A DNA stretch of 64,000 nucleotides from Solen grandis (taxonomy: Eukaryota > Mollusca > Bivalvia > Adapedonta > Solenidae). Below are positions 44,933-55,652 of the stretch, piece by piece. A program made the translations under genes and the position numbers. The notes beneath the pieces are model-generated. The model searched no databases. It was given only the letters and a program-made list of their open reading frames with translations, and was not told the origin of the DNA. The stretch's first letter is position 1, and each line of letters begins with the position of its first letter. The DNA lies in assembly GCA_021229015.1 (NCBI GenBank), contig CM037795.1:18929166-18993165 (forward strand), given 5' to 3'.

Positions 44933-45979
44933 TATTGATTGGTGTAAAACATTATATATGATATGGCCATCACGATGTGCAATGTTAGTATTTGCAGCCT
45001 AAACCACTTTTTATTAAAGCCGAATAATTTGGCCGTGTGGAACAGAATTCCAATCGGAATATGTCAATTAAACTGATTGATTGATTGATTGATTGACTGA
45101 CTCTCTCTCTCTCTATCTCTCTCATGGTTTGCAATATACTGATATCTGGAAGAACAGGGATGGGGCGCAAAAAATAAAACGTAGAATATGTATAATAACA
45201 ATGTGATCTAGGCATGTTCCATAGAAAACAGGACCCACGTGACCAAATCACGCGGTTGTAGTGCTAGTATTCCAAAATATAATTAATTCTAAAAGAAGTA
45301 TAACAGTTTCATTAATGAAACCATGAGTGTGCACTTACTTTTACAACTGAGTAAAGACCTACTTTCAAACAAGTATTCATAAATTCGTTATTTTGAAGTA
45401 GGAAAGTACATGAAACGAGAGATCGGTAGACAATGAAAGACCGAATAGGGAAGGAAAAGACCAGGAATAAAGCAATGTATCAGTTTATAAAGAAACAATG
45501 GGAAAAGGTAAAATAAAAATGTAATTAGTGGGCAAATACAATACTAATAATGAAACTACAGATAAGGAAGGTAGAGGTTACTTTAATTGATTTTCCGCTC
45601 GTCCCGACATGGTACGTACTAAGACTAAGTATTTTACAAGCGTAAAGAATTCACTAGACTTTGTTAGGCTTAATGTCGTGTCCACGTTACTGATTAATCA
45701 CTTGGAGATCTATACTCTCGCCCTTGATCATATTGTTAATTGTCAAATCTGACTTGGTAAAGACGAAGACGGTGTCACGCATGAGTATAATGAATTTAGA
45801 AGAAGTAATGCAACAACAACGTAGGACAACAAGTATGTAATATCAACCTAGATAGCCAGATTTAAGATTTCAAACAAATTTATATCGTTCAAATGATTGA
45901 TAAACTACTCCAGGTGTGCTTTATGTAGATATATTTTAGGCCTCTATAATGTATTCCCCAGCGTATTATAACATAAAGG
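44933..45979. other. Non-coding stretch with a short microsatellite
   Basis: A TTGA repeat followed by (CT)n lies at about 45074-45124. No exon recognised. Confidence 0.4.
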
Positions 45980-46110
45980 ACACTGTGGTTCAGTGGTGAC
46001 ATACATGACTACGGATCCGAAGATTGTGGGTTCGAATCCCATTGGGGCAAGCATCTTCCATGACCTTCCCAGGCACAAAGTACTTGTCAAAACCCAGAAA
46101 ATATATGCAA
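45980..46110 (+). mobile_element. tRNA-derived SINE (type 3)
   Basis: A box TGGTTCAGTGG at 45986-45996 and B box GGTTCGAATCC at 46029-46039, both well preserved. The tail CCATGACCTTCCCAGGCACA then AAGTACTTGTC is shared with fragments at 4560-4690 and about 28230-28275. The strong boxes could be read as a tRNA gene, but the tail and multicopy nature argue against it. Confidence 0.75.
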
Positions 46111-46259
46111 CAATTCCCCCGAGTGGGTTCTGCATTAGGAAAATAAAAATGTGACAAAAAATCTTCCTTTTTTTCTAGAAGTATGCTACTAAATTTGCTG
46201 GTCTACATAACTACTGATAGCATAATAAAGAAATCGATGAACTGTAAACTGAGACTAAG

Positions 46260-46396
46260 CCCGAGGAAAGGAGCACGGGTCCAGGAATAAGGTCTGCTGG
46301 GTCAAGGATAATATATACTTTCAGATTTAATTTTTTACAGCTTTAGTATATGTATATATGTATAATAAATAAAATTTGAATTGAATTGAATTGAAT
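46260..46396 (+). mobile_element. Possible retroposon 3' tail
   Basis: AATAAATAAAATTTGAATTG then AATTGAATTGAA at the end is a short-period (TTGAA)n tail after a polyadenylation-like signal, typical of LINE or LINE-mobilised SINE 3' ends. The body is not recognised. Confidence 0.35.
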
Positions 46397-47480
46397 ATGT
46401 ACAGACAAGGGTTAGATAGATGGTGGAAAATCTATAGTTTCATCATGAATCCACTTCAAAAACGTGTCCGTGCATCTACCTGATAACAAAAGCAAGTACA
46501 ACTGCCCCAAATCAACACTTAAGCTTTCTGTTTAATCTTTTAATCAAATATCATGTAAAATGATACGTCGATTGGGAAACAAATGCTTAACGACGATGAT
46601 GTCTCCTTGATCCAACCCAATAATAAGGAAAGAACTTCAATCATTTGGATATTGAGAATAATGTGTGTGTGGGTGTCGGTACTTAATGTTTCAGTACATA
46701 CTCTAGTAAAGGGCCCGTATGTTCTTATAATGTTGATAACAACTATATTCATATTATGCTACTCCTATAGTTTCTGTTATTTTCATGGTTTGTAATCTAT
46801 CTATCTGTCTGTCTGTCTGTCTATCTTTTTTCATTCATCTGAAGGTACTTCTGATGGTCGTATTATACACATTCAATCTAATTCTCTCCGTTTATCACAA
46901 CCCCATCCCTAAAAAGTCAGTCTGTCATTGAATAACAAACAAATGTCTTTATTCTAGTACATAAAATCGAAAGTCGAATACTGACCATGTAATCACGTGA
47001 TCTAATGGAACAGTTAAAGGCTTAATCCAGCCTAGTCAACGTGATAATAATTTTAATAAAGAGAGATAATCAATAAATGGTATTAAGCAGGATATCCGAC
47101 TTGTTGAAACTGATTGCTTGTTTACACAGAGGTAGGCCTACTTCAGTAAGAGTTCGGGAACAAAGCTTGACTTAAATAGTGGAAGTCATATTAGTAGACA
47201 TTACGTATAAAAGTAAGTATTATGCAATTAAGGCTCGTGCTAAATGATATCTGATCTAAGCAGACAACCTATATCTAAAGGCTAGACATATATGGAAATG
47301 CTTAGTGCTCCCTTATGATAATTCGGTCCTCATTGCTTTATAAGCTACTCTTGTATTATTGTTTTGCATTCCGAAGAAAAAAAAAGTGTGTAAATTTAAA
47401 GAAAGGAAGAATGACGATTATGTTTCTAGAAAGAACATAATAAGAAGGAAAATGACTATTGGCTGTTGCTGTGATTGTTG
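46397..47480. other. Non-coding stretch
   Basis: A CTAT/CTGT microsatellite lies at 46797-46826. No exon recognised. Confidence 0.4.
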
Positions 47481-47715
47481 TCAGTACCTTGCGGCTGTAT
47501 TTCAATCATATAGCGACGTCCAGCTAATTACAGGTGGAGGAAGGCCCCGAGTGCACAGAGGCATCCGGGTAGAACCATCGATCTACCGGAAGTCAGCTGG
47601 GAAGCCTCTACCCATGGAGTGAATCCGAGAGACTTTAACAGGACTCGAACCCACAACAGCGAGGGGTTGTTTGACAGTATGTCAGCGAATAAAACCACTC
47701 GGCCACGGAGGCCAC
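47481..47715 (-). mobile_element. tRNA-derived SINE (type 2)
   Basis: Inverted copy: ATATAGCGACGTCCAGCTAA then TTACAGGTGGAGGAAGG, the inverted B box GGACTCGAACCC at about 47641, and CGGCCACGGAGGCCAC at its end. Confidence 0.85.
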
Positions 47716-47879
47716 AAAGAAATCTTTTCAAACAGAGAAAGTATCGCTAAATTAAATACGTCAGTAAATCCGAAGGAAAATAAAACCAAGTGTAATACCT
47801 AAAACAAACAGAAAGCATGGATCTTTGGTGTTTTCTTTCCATTATATTTACACACGTCATTCAATATACATAGTTATCC

Positions 47880-48225
47880 CGTTACCTCAGACAGACTCGT
47901 TTTGACGCATGGGCAAGCACAGCAGACTCTGATAAGAAAACCACTTCTATGAGCTGTCTGATCAGGATCTCCTCTGTTTTATATAATATCGTCGCTCACA
48001 TTTTACACTATCTGCACAGCAAAGAAAGTCCATTTCGTCGTGTATACCAATATCAGTTTTGTAAGTTAATATCCACACAAAAAGGCACTATGAGAAATCT
48101 AGCGACTCCAGAAGGAAGTGCAAGCAAAAATACAATTGACAAAGAAATACGGAAACAGGGCATTTTACAAAATAAAAAAATACCAACAATCATAATTATG
48201 TATATGAATATTCATGAGGTAAAGT
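47880..48225 (-). mobile_element. MITE family A, inverted, with insertion
   Basis: Starts TTACCTCAGACAGACTCG, has GAGCTGTCTGATCAGGATCT then CCTCTGTTTTATATAATATC, and ends ATGAATATTCATGAGGTAAA. The middle (about 48010-48190) is longer than in other copies. A good splice-like pair at its left (47888-47930) is part of the repeat and not called. Confidence 0.55.
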
Positions 48226-49627
48226 GGTATGCTTACTCCAGGACCATGCAGCAGACACATTTATACTAGTCTTTTACATTAATTGGGGAAGAAGAAAAAT
48301 CCGATTTATTGGATGGTAAGATTAGTTGCATATCAATAAACTATATTTAATTACCATTCAACCTTATTACCTTGCCCCACACGAAGTCATAAGGTTCGAT
48401 CATAAATTCGGTGTCGACGTCATCCCTTTAGCTTTAATAGTCACTTGATTTATAGCACTTGTTAATCCTTTCAAATATTGCATTTTATTCCATGCCTTTT
48501 TGGTATTGATACTAAGAACTATTCATGAATGGAAATTTTATCATACACTATAAAAGATTCGATGCTATCATTTCCATTAGATAAAATTAGCATTATTATA
48601 TTAAATGATAGAACTTGAGTTTAAGAGTGTGTCCCTTTTCATATTTATATCAAATATGAGATTGTTTTTTCACTGTATAAAATGGTCATTCATTTTCGTT
48701 GATTTTGTGAATGGGTTTATCAATAAAAATGAACCCCGCGAAAATAAATCGCTTACTAGACCTAAACGTTCCCTAACCGACAAACAAAACACGCGTAAGT
48801 GTCTTTCTTCTTCCTTTATTGTAATGGCTAGCAATCATTTTCTGATTCATATGGCCATAAGTTTTAGACCTTGTGATCTAGGATAACCCATGAATGAGGT
48901 CCTGCTTCTTGCTGAAGAGACAGCATCGGAAGAGACAGTAGATGAATACAAGGGGGTCCGGGTGCGATACCCTAGCTCAATTTGTGAATAGACCCTTTGG
49001 TTCTTTTACGTTGCCGGTATATAGCACCGATACACGGGATACAAGTTCCTAAAGAACCACCCATAAAATTGCTTTATTATATGGATTGAAAAAGTCAGTG
49101 ATTTTATACGTGACAGTATAGCAAAACTGCGTTTTTCCGAGGAATAATAAATGAAATGCTCTGAGAACCGAGATATTCGGATCATAATCGCAGGGCACGG
49201 ATAACCGAGAGTTTGCATATCATTTCAGCTATCTGAAACGCATTTAAACTTTAAGCATACTTCGAATTCGGATCCCTGGTCGGAAACCCGTTCCTCGGAT
49301 TTCTCAGTTTTACATTAAATCTTTTGGATTCTGACTATGGATTTCATTTATTTTTAATATCACGATAACAAAATATTTAAAAAGAAAATGTTTTTCTTAA
49401 AAATACACACAAAAAAACTGAAAGGAATAGTATAGTGTATTAACCCGTTAACAGTCTGTCCTTAATCGAGTAGGTACCAGTTTGAAAACACTCCTTGGTT
49501 TAATTGAGTACAGGGTAATACAGCTGGACACACTGACACTTGTAACACTATTTTTAACACAGTTTGATTAATGACTATGTATGAAAGGTGTGTATATTCT
49601 ATAAACAATGTAACATGGTTAATCAAA
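48226..49627. other. Non-coding stretch with a low-copy repeat
   Basis: At about 48940-48982, ATACAAGGGGGTCCGGGTGC then GATACCCTA matches 60689-60719 (ATACAAGGGAGTCTGGGTGC then GATACCCTA). No exon recognised. Confidence 0.4.
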
Positions 49628-49715
49628 GCTGTAGGTTCAAAACTCGAACTGGTCACTCAGAAATTTCGTGCCAGGAAAGCTTTCAGTTGTCCGAACCTCG
49701 GTGTGGTTGTTTATT
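49628..49715 (+). mobile_element. Diverged SINE type 2 fragment
   Basis: GGTTCAAAACTCGAACTGGT then CACTCAG and CCAGGAAAGCTTTCAGTTGT resemble the B-box-to-tail part of type 2 SINEs with many substitutions. Confidence 0.4.
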
Positions 49716-49964
49716 TTCACGATTTTCTCAAGCGCAAATGACAAGAACGTGTTTCACAAACGACATATAAGAAGAAAGGCATATGCCAAAAGGTTTTTGT
49801 TTTGTTTGTTTATTTAAGTAGAGTTTTGAACTCTCAACCTCACCAGTTGGTCACCAAGACAAGTTTGAGTTTTATATGATGTTTTTAAGGTTAATATATT
49901 TCAGTCTTTTTAGGACCTTGGTCTGCAGGATACATGTAGTGCTATATTATTCTGTAGACAGGCA

Positions 49965-50020
49965 GCATGGTACCTCACCAAGTTACAATATCCTGTCACC
50001 GGGACAACCAGTACTAGAAC
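49965..50020 (-). mobile_element. SINE type 4 core fragment
   Basis: ATATCCTGTCACCGGGACAA then CCAGTACTAGAAC is the inverted form of the ACTGGTTGGCCCGGTGTCAG core at 53061-53092. Confidence 0.45.
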
Positions 50021-50208
50021 CCTGATTTTCATTTCAGTACAAAATTGAAAAATCTACATTCTATCAATATTTAAATCCAGTCAATATCTAAATTTATAGT
50101 TTATATCGAAATTATAACAGACTGTTAAATTCAGTTGCATTCTACAATTACATTATTTGAAGATACCTGAATTAACTGATATATTATTTAAATAAATAAG
50201 ATACTCAC

Positions 50209-50392
50209 CAGTTGAATATATCCAGCTGAGTTCAGAAGAGTAAACAAAACAAAGCTTAAAACCATAAATCCCACACGATCAAAGCCATCCAAATGTCGTC
50301 TGCTATCTAAACAGAAGCCCGCTACTTGAACCATGGCGATTTATATCCGCTCGACAAATTCCTTGAACTTAAGGCATATCTTAGTCCTCAGT
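50209..50392 (-). CDS. Candidate exon with a 42-codon frame and hydrophobic segment
   Basis: Donor TTCAACTG then GTGAGT; acceptor candidate GCACTGTTGCCTTTAG at 50393-50408. The ATG at 50334 sits in a near-optimal context (TCGCCATGG) and the frame stays open for 42 codons to the donor, ending in phase 0. It contains VGFMVLSFVLFTLL, long enough for a signal anchor or membrane helix. Two readings are possible. It may be the first coding exon of a membrane protein whose other exons I cannot find, or a leader exon of the main minus-strand gene, in which case the frame is an upstream ORF. It cannot be read in frame into the main gene's exons at 38600, 37604, 31435 or 30738 because each hits a stop. 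Confidence 0.4.
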
Positions 50393-50408
50393 CTAAAGGC
50401 AACAGTGC

Positions 50409-50958
50409 ACAGAAATTCACGAATTATGATTTTTGAAATCGATCCACCAAAGTGACAATTTGTCGTCTGCTTATTACCGCCTTTTGTTCAAAACTGAAAT
50501 GTTAGCTAGATCCCAGTGTCGAAAAATCCGATATTAACAAACCAGCAAGTAAGAGAAAGGTATGACCTGGCGTATAATCTCTGTGTGGTAGGTACACGAT
50601 TTTGTTATATCATTATGGGCTGGAAAAGAAAAGAATAAACAGCCTAATATCATTTTTGGTCATCGTATAATAACGAGGAAATTGCCCTGAATCATTGGTG
50701 TGGTTCAAGGGTGTGTTGATTTTCTATATGGATAATCGTTTGTTTATTGAAAGTATATACGAATGTAGAGAGGTATTTCACTTGTATTGGTTTCATCAGG
50801 TCTAACAATCCTTTAAAAATATTCGAATTTATTCCACAGTTTTGGTAAAACACTTAGAAATATTCATGTGTGTTTCTTGAAAGTATCATTATACGGCAAA
50901 GATGGTAAAGCTTACACAAGGATGACAAACATTTCGTCTTTCGTGTTTCACAAATTAT
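50409..50958. other. Non-coding stretch
   Basis: AT-rich, nothing recognised. Confidence 0.4.
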
Positions 50959-51142
50959 TTAACCCTGTCCCTCATAGAGGAAACCATGAAAAGACCTATG
51001 CTGTTCGCTGCTCCTCAGTGGTCTGGAAATGAGGTCTTTATAATTAAATTTGGTAAGGTTTAACTGTGGTTTTCTGCAGATCAGGCTTTATGTGGTACCT
51101 GTTGAGTGCGTCAAAATGAGTCTATATGAGGAAAAGGTTTAA
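50959..51142 (+). mobile_element. MITE family B, deleted copy
   Basis: Begins TTAACCCTGTCCCTCATAGA and ends TCTATATGAGGAAAAGGTTT AA. It lacks about 55 bp including the left arm of the central palindrome present at 15704, consistent with replication slippage over the hairpin. Confidence 0.75.
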
Positions 51143-51204
51143 GTAAAAGACTTGGTTGACGTGACTTCAGTAATCTTGTTTGAACCGGCTCACAGCTCAG
51201 CACA

Positions 51205-51320
51205 TAAATGTCTTACAGGACTGGTTGGCCCGGTGTCAGGATAAAGTGACTGGGGGAGGTATCATGCCACATGTCAATAGTATGATATCGCAATGAGGCA
51301 GCATTATCTTTGTCTCACGT
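51205..51320 (+). mobile_element. SINE type 4 fragment
   Basis: ACAGGACTGGTTGGCCCGGT then GTCAGGATAAAGTGACTGG and TATCATGCCACATGTC match the core of 52916-53228. No tRNA-like head. Confidence 0.65.
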
Positions 51321-51340
51321 AGGCAAAAGTCACTGAAATA

Positions 51341-52556
51341 CAGTGGAACCTCAATATTAAGGCCACGTATGGGACCGGGCACGAGTGGCCTTAATTTGAA
51401 ATTTGGCCTTAATAGCAAGGTTTCATAAAGTCAAAAGGGATTATGTCCCTTATGTCCCTTTGACACATCAACCCTACACTTGTGTGTTATGTGTTGTGTT
51501 TGCTATGTGAGTTTTGTGTAATCAATTGATTATTCAATAACTCATTAAATAAGCCATTTTAAGTTTCGTTTTTATAAGTTTTATTTTTTAAAATTGTTAA
51601 AAAGAAAATCTAAAAGAATAATTGCATCCATATCGGAAGTCATTTAGGCATAGACTCCGAAGAAAAAATCATATTGTTTAAAATAAAACTTATAATCAAG
51701 GTTGCTGTTAATGATAATGAATATTGATTCATGTTTTATACCTGAGTCTTTCCATTGCCAAACTGTTCAGCTAGAACACGATGAGATTTACCATGGCTAT
51801 CATTAATCAATAAAATTTTGTCTTTGAGAGAAAATTCTTTACGTTTCTTATTCATGGTTTTGATAGTTACAGTGAACGTAAGAAATGCATAATGAATTCT
51901 GAATGCATTTCATGAAGTGCACATTATTTATCATCTTTTAATATGAATATTTACTAATTATAATATAATTTTGCCTAATACTTTAATTAAAGTATTAATT
52001 ACCATCAGTTTGATTTCGATGTTGATAATGACGATGCATCGAAAACATAGCGTTATCAAACGCATTTTGCTAAATTTATTGGACAAAAAGATGCAAACAT
52101 CATACACATCGCTTTTGATAAAGGGATCCATTAACGTCCCATTTTTCGAAACAAACTGACACTTGGACACTTGGACCTGTTGTCAGTTTGTTCCTTGTGT
52201 ACTGATATCAAAACAAAAGAAAGTGTCAAAATGTCGGGCGCGTGAAACACACAGACTGGTTTGCAAAATACTGAGACTGGTTAACATAACTTACGACGGT
52301 ATTTCACGTAATCAGTCAGATAAAAAATCGAAAGTGTTATCGCCCTTGGACAGGTGTCCGCTTTAGCTAGGTTCATTTTGTACTGTAAACACCGATCGGG
52401 ACCGAAAATGGTGCCCGCATTTCGCAATAGCCAGGTGCCCGCATTATTGAGTTTTGCGGGCAAATAAACATATAGCAAAGCGATCCGGACCGCGAATTTT
52501 GCCCGTAATTAGAAGTTGCCCGTATTATTGAGGTGCCCGCTAAGTGAGTTTCTACT
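51341..52556 (-). mobile_element. pogo/Tigger-like DNA transposon remnant
   Basis: The left end CAGTGGAACCTCAATATTAA then GGCCACG follows a TA dinucleotide. The right end, inverted, starts TAGTAGAAACTCACTTAGC then GGGCACCTCAATAATACGG. CAGT-type ends with 'GGAACCTC' and TA targets fit the pogo/Tigger group. Between them is the N-terminal piece of a transposase on the minus strand. At 1.2 kb it is far shorter than an autonomous copy, and no catalytic region is recognisable. Confidence 0.65.
51736..51855 (-). pseudogene. Tigger/CENP-B-type transposase N-terminal HTH fragment
   Basis: From an ATG at 51855 the minus strand reads MNKKRKEFSLKDKILLINDS and, four residues later, HRVLAEQFGNGKTQV, then a stop; 39 codons. 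The pattern KRKxxSLKDKxxLI...LAEQFGxGKTQV is the N-terminal DNA-binding helix-turn-helix of CENP-B and pogo/Tigger transposases. The stop follows CAG/GTATAA, so a former intron or simple decay is possible. The DDE domain is missing. Confidence 0.7.
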
Positions 52557-52915
52557 ACAATCTAATTCTTAATATTTGTACGAACTGGCTCGAATTCCAC
52601 CAACAATACTTAGCGCTAAGTAATACTTAAATTCTTAAACTAGGTAGATACACATTTCAACATTACTATTTTATGAAATATTCAAGTACATGACTCAGCT
52701 GAAATGAATTATTGTTAAGAAATTAAATATTTTGGTATTTTTATTAGAGAAACAAGGCTAAAGAATTTCGCCCTTAAGTATTTAAATTCTTCTTAGCGCT
52801 AGGAATTGTTGGTGAAATTGGACACTTGATAGCAATTTACATTCCTTATAAATTAATGACTGAACAAGTCCGATCATTTATATTTCTTTGGATTAGCATT
52901 CCAGGGTGAATATAC
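52557..52915. other. Non-coding stretch
   Basis: AT-rich, nothing recognised. Confidence 0.4.
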
Positions 52916-53228
52916 CGTCCCCGGTGGCCGAGTGGTTAGAGCGTCCGCCTCGGGAGAGGGAGGTCGTGCGTTCGATCCCCGGCCGCGATATACCAAAGTC
53001 GTAAAAAATGGTAGAGTTATAGCTCCCTTGCTTGGCGCTCAGCATATAATGGTAGTTTCAGGACTGGTTGGCCCGGTGTCAGGATAATGTGACTGGGTGT
53101 GGTATCATGCCACATGTCTACGGCGTGATACTGCAGTGTGGCAGCACTATATCTGTCACAAGTAGACATCGTCTCCAAATGACAGAAATACTGTCGGTGG
53201 GACGTTAAACCCAACAAACAAACAAACA
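52916..53228 (+). mobile_element. tRNA-derived SINE (type 4), full-length
   Basis: A tRNA-like head with A box TGGCCGAGTGG at 52925-52935 and B box GCGTTCGATCCC at about 52968-52979. A core with ACTGGTTGGCCCGGTGTCAG follows, then CAAATGACAGAAATACTGTC and GGTGGGACGTTAAACCC, and a (CAAA)n tail. Best preserved of its family; relatives at 44134, 49965, 51205 and 60084. Confidence 0.85.
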
Positions 53229-55100
53229 GCAAGGGTGAATATACTTTTGGATTCATGGTTTTAGAAATTTACTGAATTGATATTTATGTGACTTATTTCA
53301 TGAATTCGACTGAAATAAGCCCCCAATGCAAATGAATAATGTTATAGTGGCAAAACAAGAGGTCCGGTGCGGCTCTATTTCGCTTATATGAATACCATTG
53401 TTCTTTAAGAATCGGGTTGCCTGATCTGTAGGTCCATAAACTCTTTAGGTTATGATGATCGAAATCACGAAATTGGCATAAGATCTGCACTTTCTTCGAA
53501 GGTTGACAAAGTCTCCAATGGGGGATAAACATCTGAGTGAGTTTAGCGAATGTTCCCAGATTATAATGTATGTTATTACATGACTGTAATCGCCGCCTAA
53601 AATCTCTAGAAAGGAAATTCAAGAAATGGAAAATTTACCCATCATAATTGTTCCATACAAACGTTGTCGAGGACGAACACCATGTTCTTTTATTGTCCGG
53701 TGTTTTTAAAACTTAAGAAATTAATACATTTAAAACATTACATGTACGATTAAGAACCCAATAATGTCAATTTGTTGAGCTCTTGAGCAGTATTGTAAAA
53801 CTTGATACTGTTATTTTAAACAAATATACATATTTCATGCTCTTAAAAGTATAATCGATATTTTAAACTTGTACCAAAGCCAAGTGAAAAATCAGTCGTA
53901 ACATCCATACCATGGTGTTTTCTTCAGATCATTTAATTGCAAAAGTATATAAAATTGTTAGAGAAGGGAAATAGGATTGTTGTGATTAAGAAGCTGCAAG
54001 GGAGGGAGCGTAGCGACCGACCGGGATTGGAACACAGGGCACAGGGGCTCGAAGTTGCATGGGGCGAATCATTTCGTACTAAATGGTAGCATTGTAGGGA
54101 GACACTATTTTCGTTTTTTTATGAATATCGCATTTTCGGCAAATAATGATCAATAAAAAGGTTCATATGCATTTAAAATGAATAGAAATAAAGAATCGTG
54201 TCGTTTCCTGTGTTGTTTTTACTTTTCTAAACGACTAACAAATGTTTTTAATATCCCAATCGAGCTTGACAACAGCCGGGACCGGCTACTTCAGGTTTCT
54301 TTTCTAATGAATAAAATGTAAGCGCTCATTGGTCAATATATTTAAATCAAATACTGTGTAAGCAGGTATGACTTCCCTGTACCTCTTGTCCGACAATGAT
54401 TACACTGCGCCCATTTTTTATCGCGTTGTTTATGCTATTCTGGACCTCAGTAACTTAATGACGATATTATCGTTACAAGAGAAAAAAAGTACGAGGACGA
54501 GCGACAGAAAGAAAGATGAACAAATAAAAAAAAAATATAATAAATACAAAATAAAAGGTAACACCATTGTTTTAAATCTAAAAGACTAGATCTAGCTGAC
54601 TGTTTTGGCGATAAAAAATAAAACAAATTTAAGAGCAAACCTTTAAATCACAATGATAGGGAAAATCGATTATCAAATCGATCGGTCTGATAAGATACTG
54701 ATTTTCAAATTACTGCATCTTTCTTACTAATGGATAATACTTGACTGGAAACTATGTTCTCTCATTCCATTGTCATTCGCTATCAACGTAAGTTATTAGA
54801 AATAACGAAATACAAGAAAAACCGAAATGTATACAAGAAAAACCGAAATGCACTTTTACTGTATTGCTATACATCTTTAACTAAAAACTTTCATCAAAGA
54901 TGAATAAAGCTTCGAGATTTCATCACACGTTTGATTCAAATTATATCATACGAAATTTTGAAAATATTGGAGTTTCCTCTTTTAACCGACAGGTTTCAAT
55001 ATGAACTATTTTTAACCTCAGAACTTCTTCTGCGTAGTAATACTTCTACGAAATGTTAAAATTGACGTGCCAGCTGTAGTCAATCGACCTGAAGGTGTAG
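53229..55100. other. Non-coding stretch with a dispersed repeat
   Basis: At 53990-54078 a GC-richer block (GGGAGGGAGCGTAGCGACCG then ACCGGGATTGG, and CACAGGGGCTCGAAGTTGC) is related to 43256-43373. A 21-bp direct duplication (ATACAAGAAAAACCGAAATG) lies at 54811-54850. No exon recognised. Confidence 0.45.
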
Positions 55101-55114
55101 TACTAAAGACTGCT

Positions 55115-55126
55115 TGCGCATGCGCA
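55115..55126. promoter_or_regulatory. Perfect NRF1-type palindrome
   Basis: TGCGCATGCGCA is the full consensus of the NRF1 binding palindrome, found in many animal housekeeping promoters. It is flanked by an outer inverted repeat (AGACTGC / GCAGTCT). It lies 113 bp before the ATG at 55239. Binding and promoter activity are inferred. Confidence 0.5.
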
Positions 55127-55238
55127 TGCAGTCTAACTACCTCATTTACGTTTACGATTTTCTGAATTCATTCATTTAAAACATAACCTGGTTCATTTTC
55201 AGTGTTGAATTTCGTTATAAACGCGTTTTTTTCCAAAT

Positions 55239-55652
55239 ATGGACTCAAAACAGTGTCCTCCCTTCCTACTTTTAATGTTACCACTATTCGCCCAATGCAA
55301 CTTCGAGTCCCTGTGGATTGGAAACAATGTTTATAATGGTTTCGCTGTTAATGGGAGGGGAAGGGGTCACAATACTCCTAAATGTGTAGAACTTTCGTTT
55401 TCCTTTATCATGAGGAATTATAGTTGTGTGCTGCAACTATTCCAGAGTATATTCTATTTTTTAGAATTATTTCTACGTCAGCGTGCTATTGATGGTGTAC
55501 AACTGAAGTGCCTTCATGAAATCACCTTTAATAGTCTTATTGGTCAAGGAAAGGTTAATTACTTTGGCTTCGGTTACCTACGTACGGTATCCGTACGATC
55601 TAAAACTTTGTACACCAACTTTCAAATCCGTGTCGTCACCATACAATCGTAG
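55239..55652 (+). CDS. Hypothetical 137-residue frame with signal-peptide-like start
   Basis: The frame begins MDSKQCPPFLLLMLPLFAQC, which resembles a secretion signal. The rest is not recognised; a further hydrophobic stretch (LQLFQSIFYFLELFL) lies at about residues 66-80. The reading could be a single-exon gene or a first exon whose true end is earlier. Against it: bases 55296-55320 match, inverted, the dispersed repeat near 54040 (GCAACTTCGAG...CCCTGTG), so part of the frame is repeat-derived. For it: the NRF1-like site upstream and its length in AT-rich DNA. Confidence 0.3.
   Translation: MDSKQCPPFLLLMLPLFAQCNFESLWIGNNVYNGFAVNGRGRGHNTPKCVELSFSFIMRNYSCVLQLFQSIFYFLELFLRQRAIDGVQLKCLHEITFNSLIGQGKVNYFGFGYLRTVSVRSKTLYTNFQIRVVTIQS

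Noticed and set aside
45986..46039. tRNA gene with intact A and B boxes
   Set aside because: The tail matches other SINE fragments, and I could not form a convincing acceptor stem and anticodon arm.
46583..46795. Overlapping 70-codon frames on both strands
   Set aside because: Neither shows splice sites, a domain or a composition unlike the flanks.
47888..47930. 43-bp exon-like segment (minus) with a TTTTCTTATCAG acceptor and a CTGAG/GTAACG donor
   Set aside because: It lies inside a MITE family A copy and has no phase-compatible neighbours.
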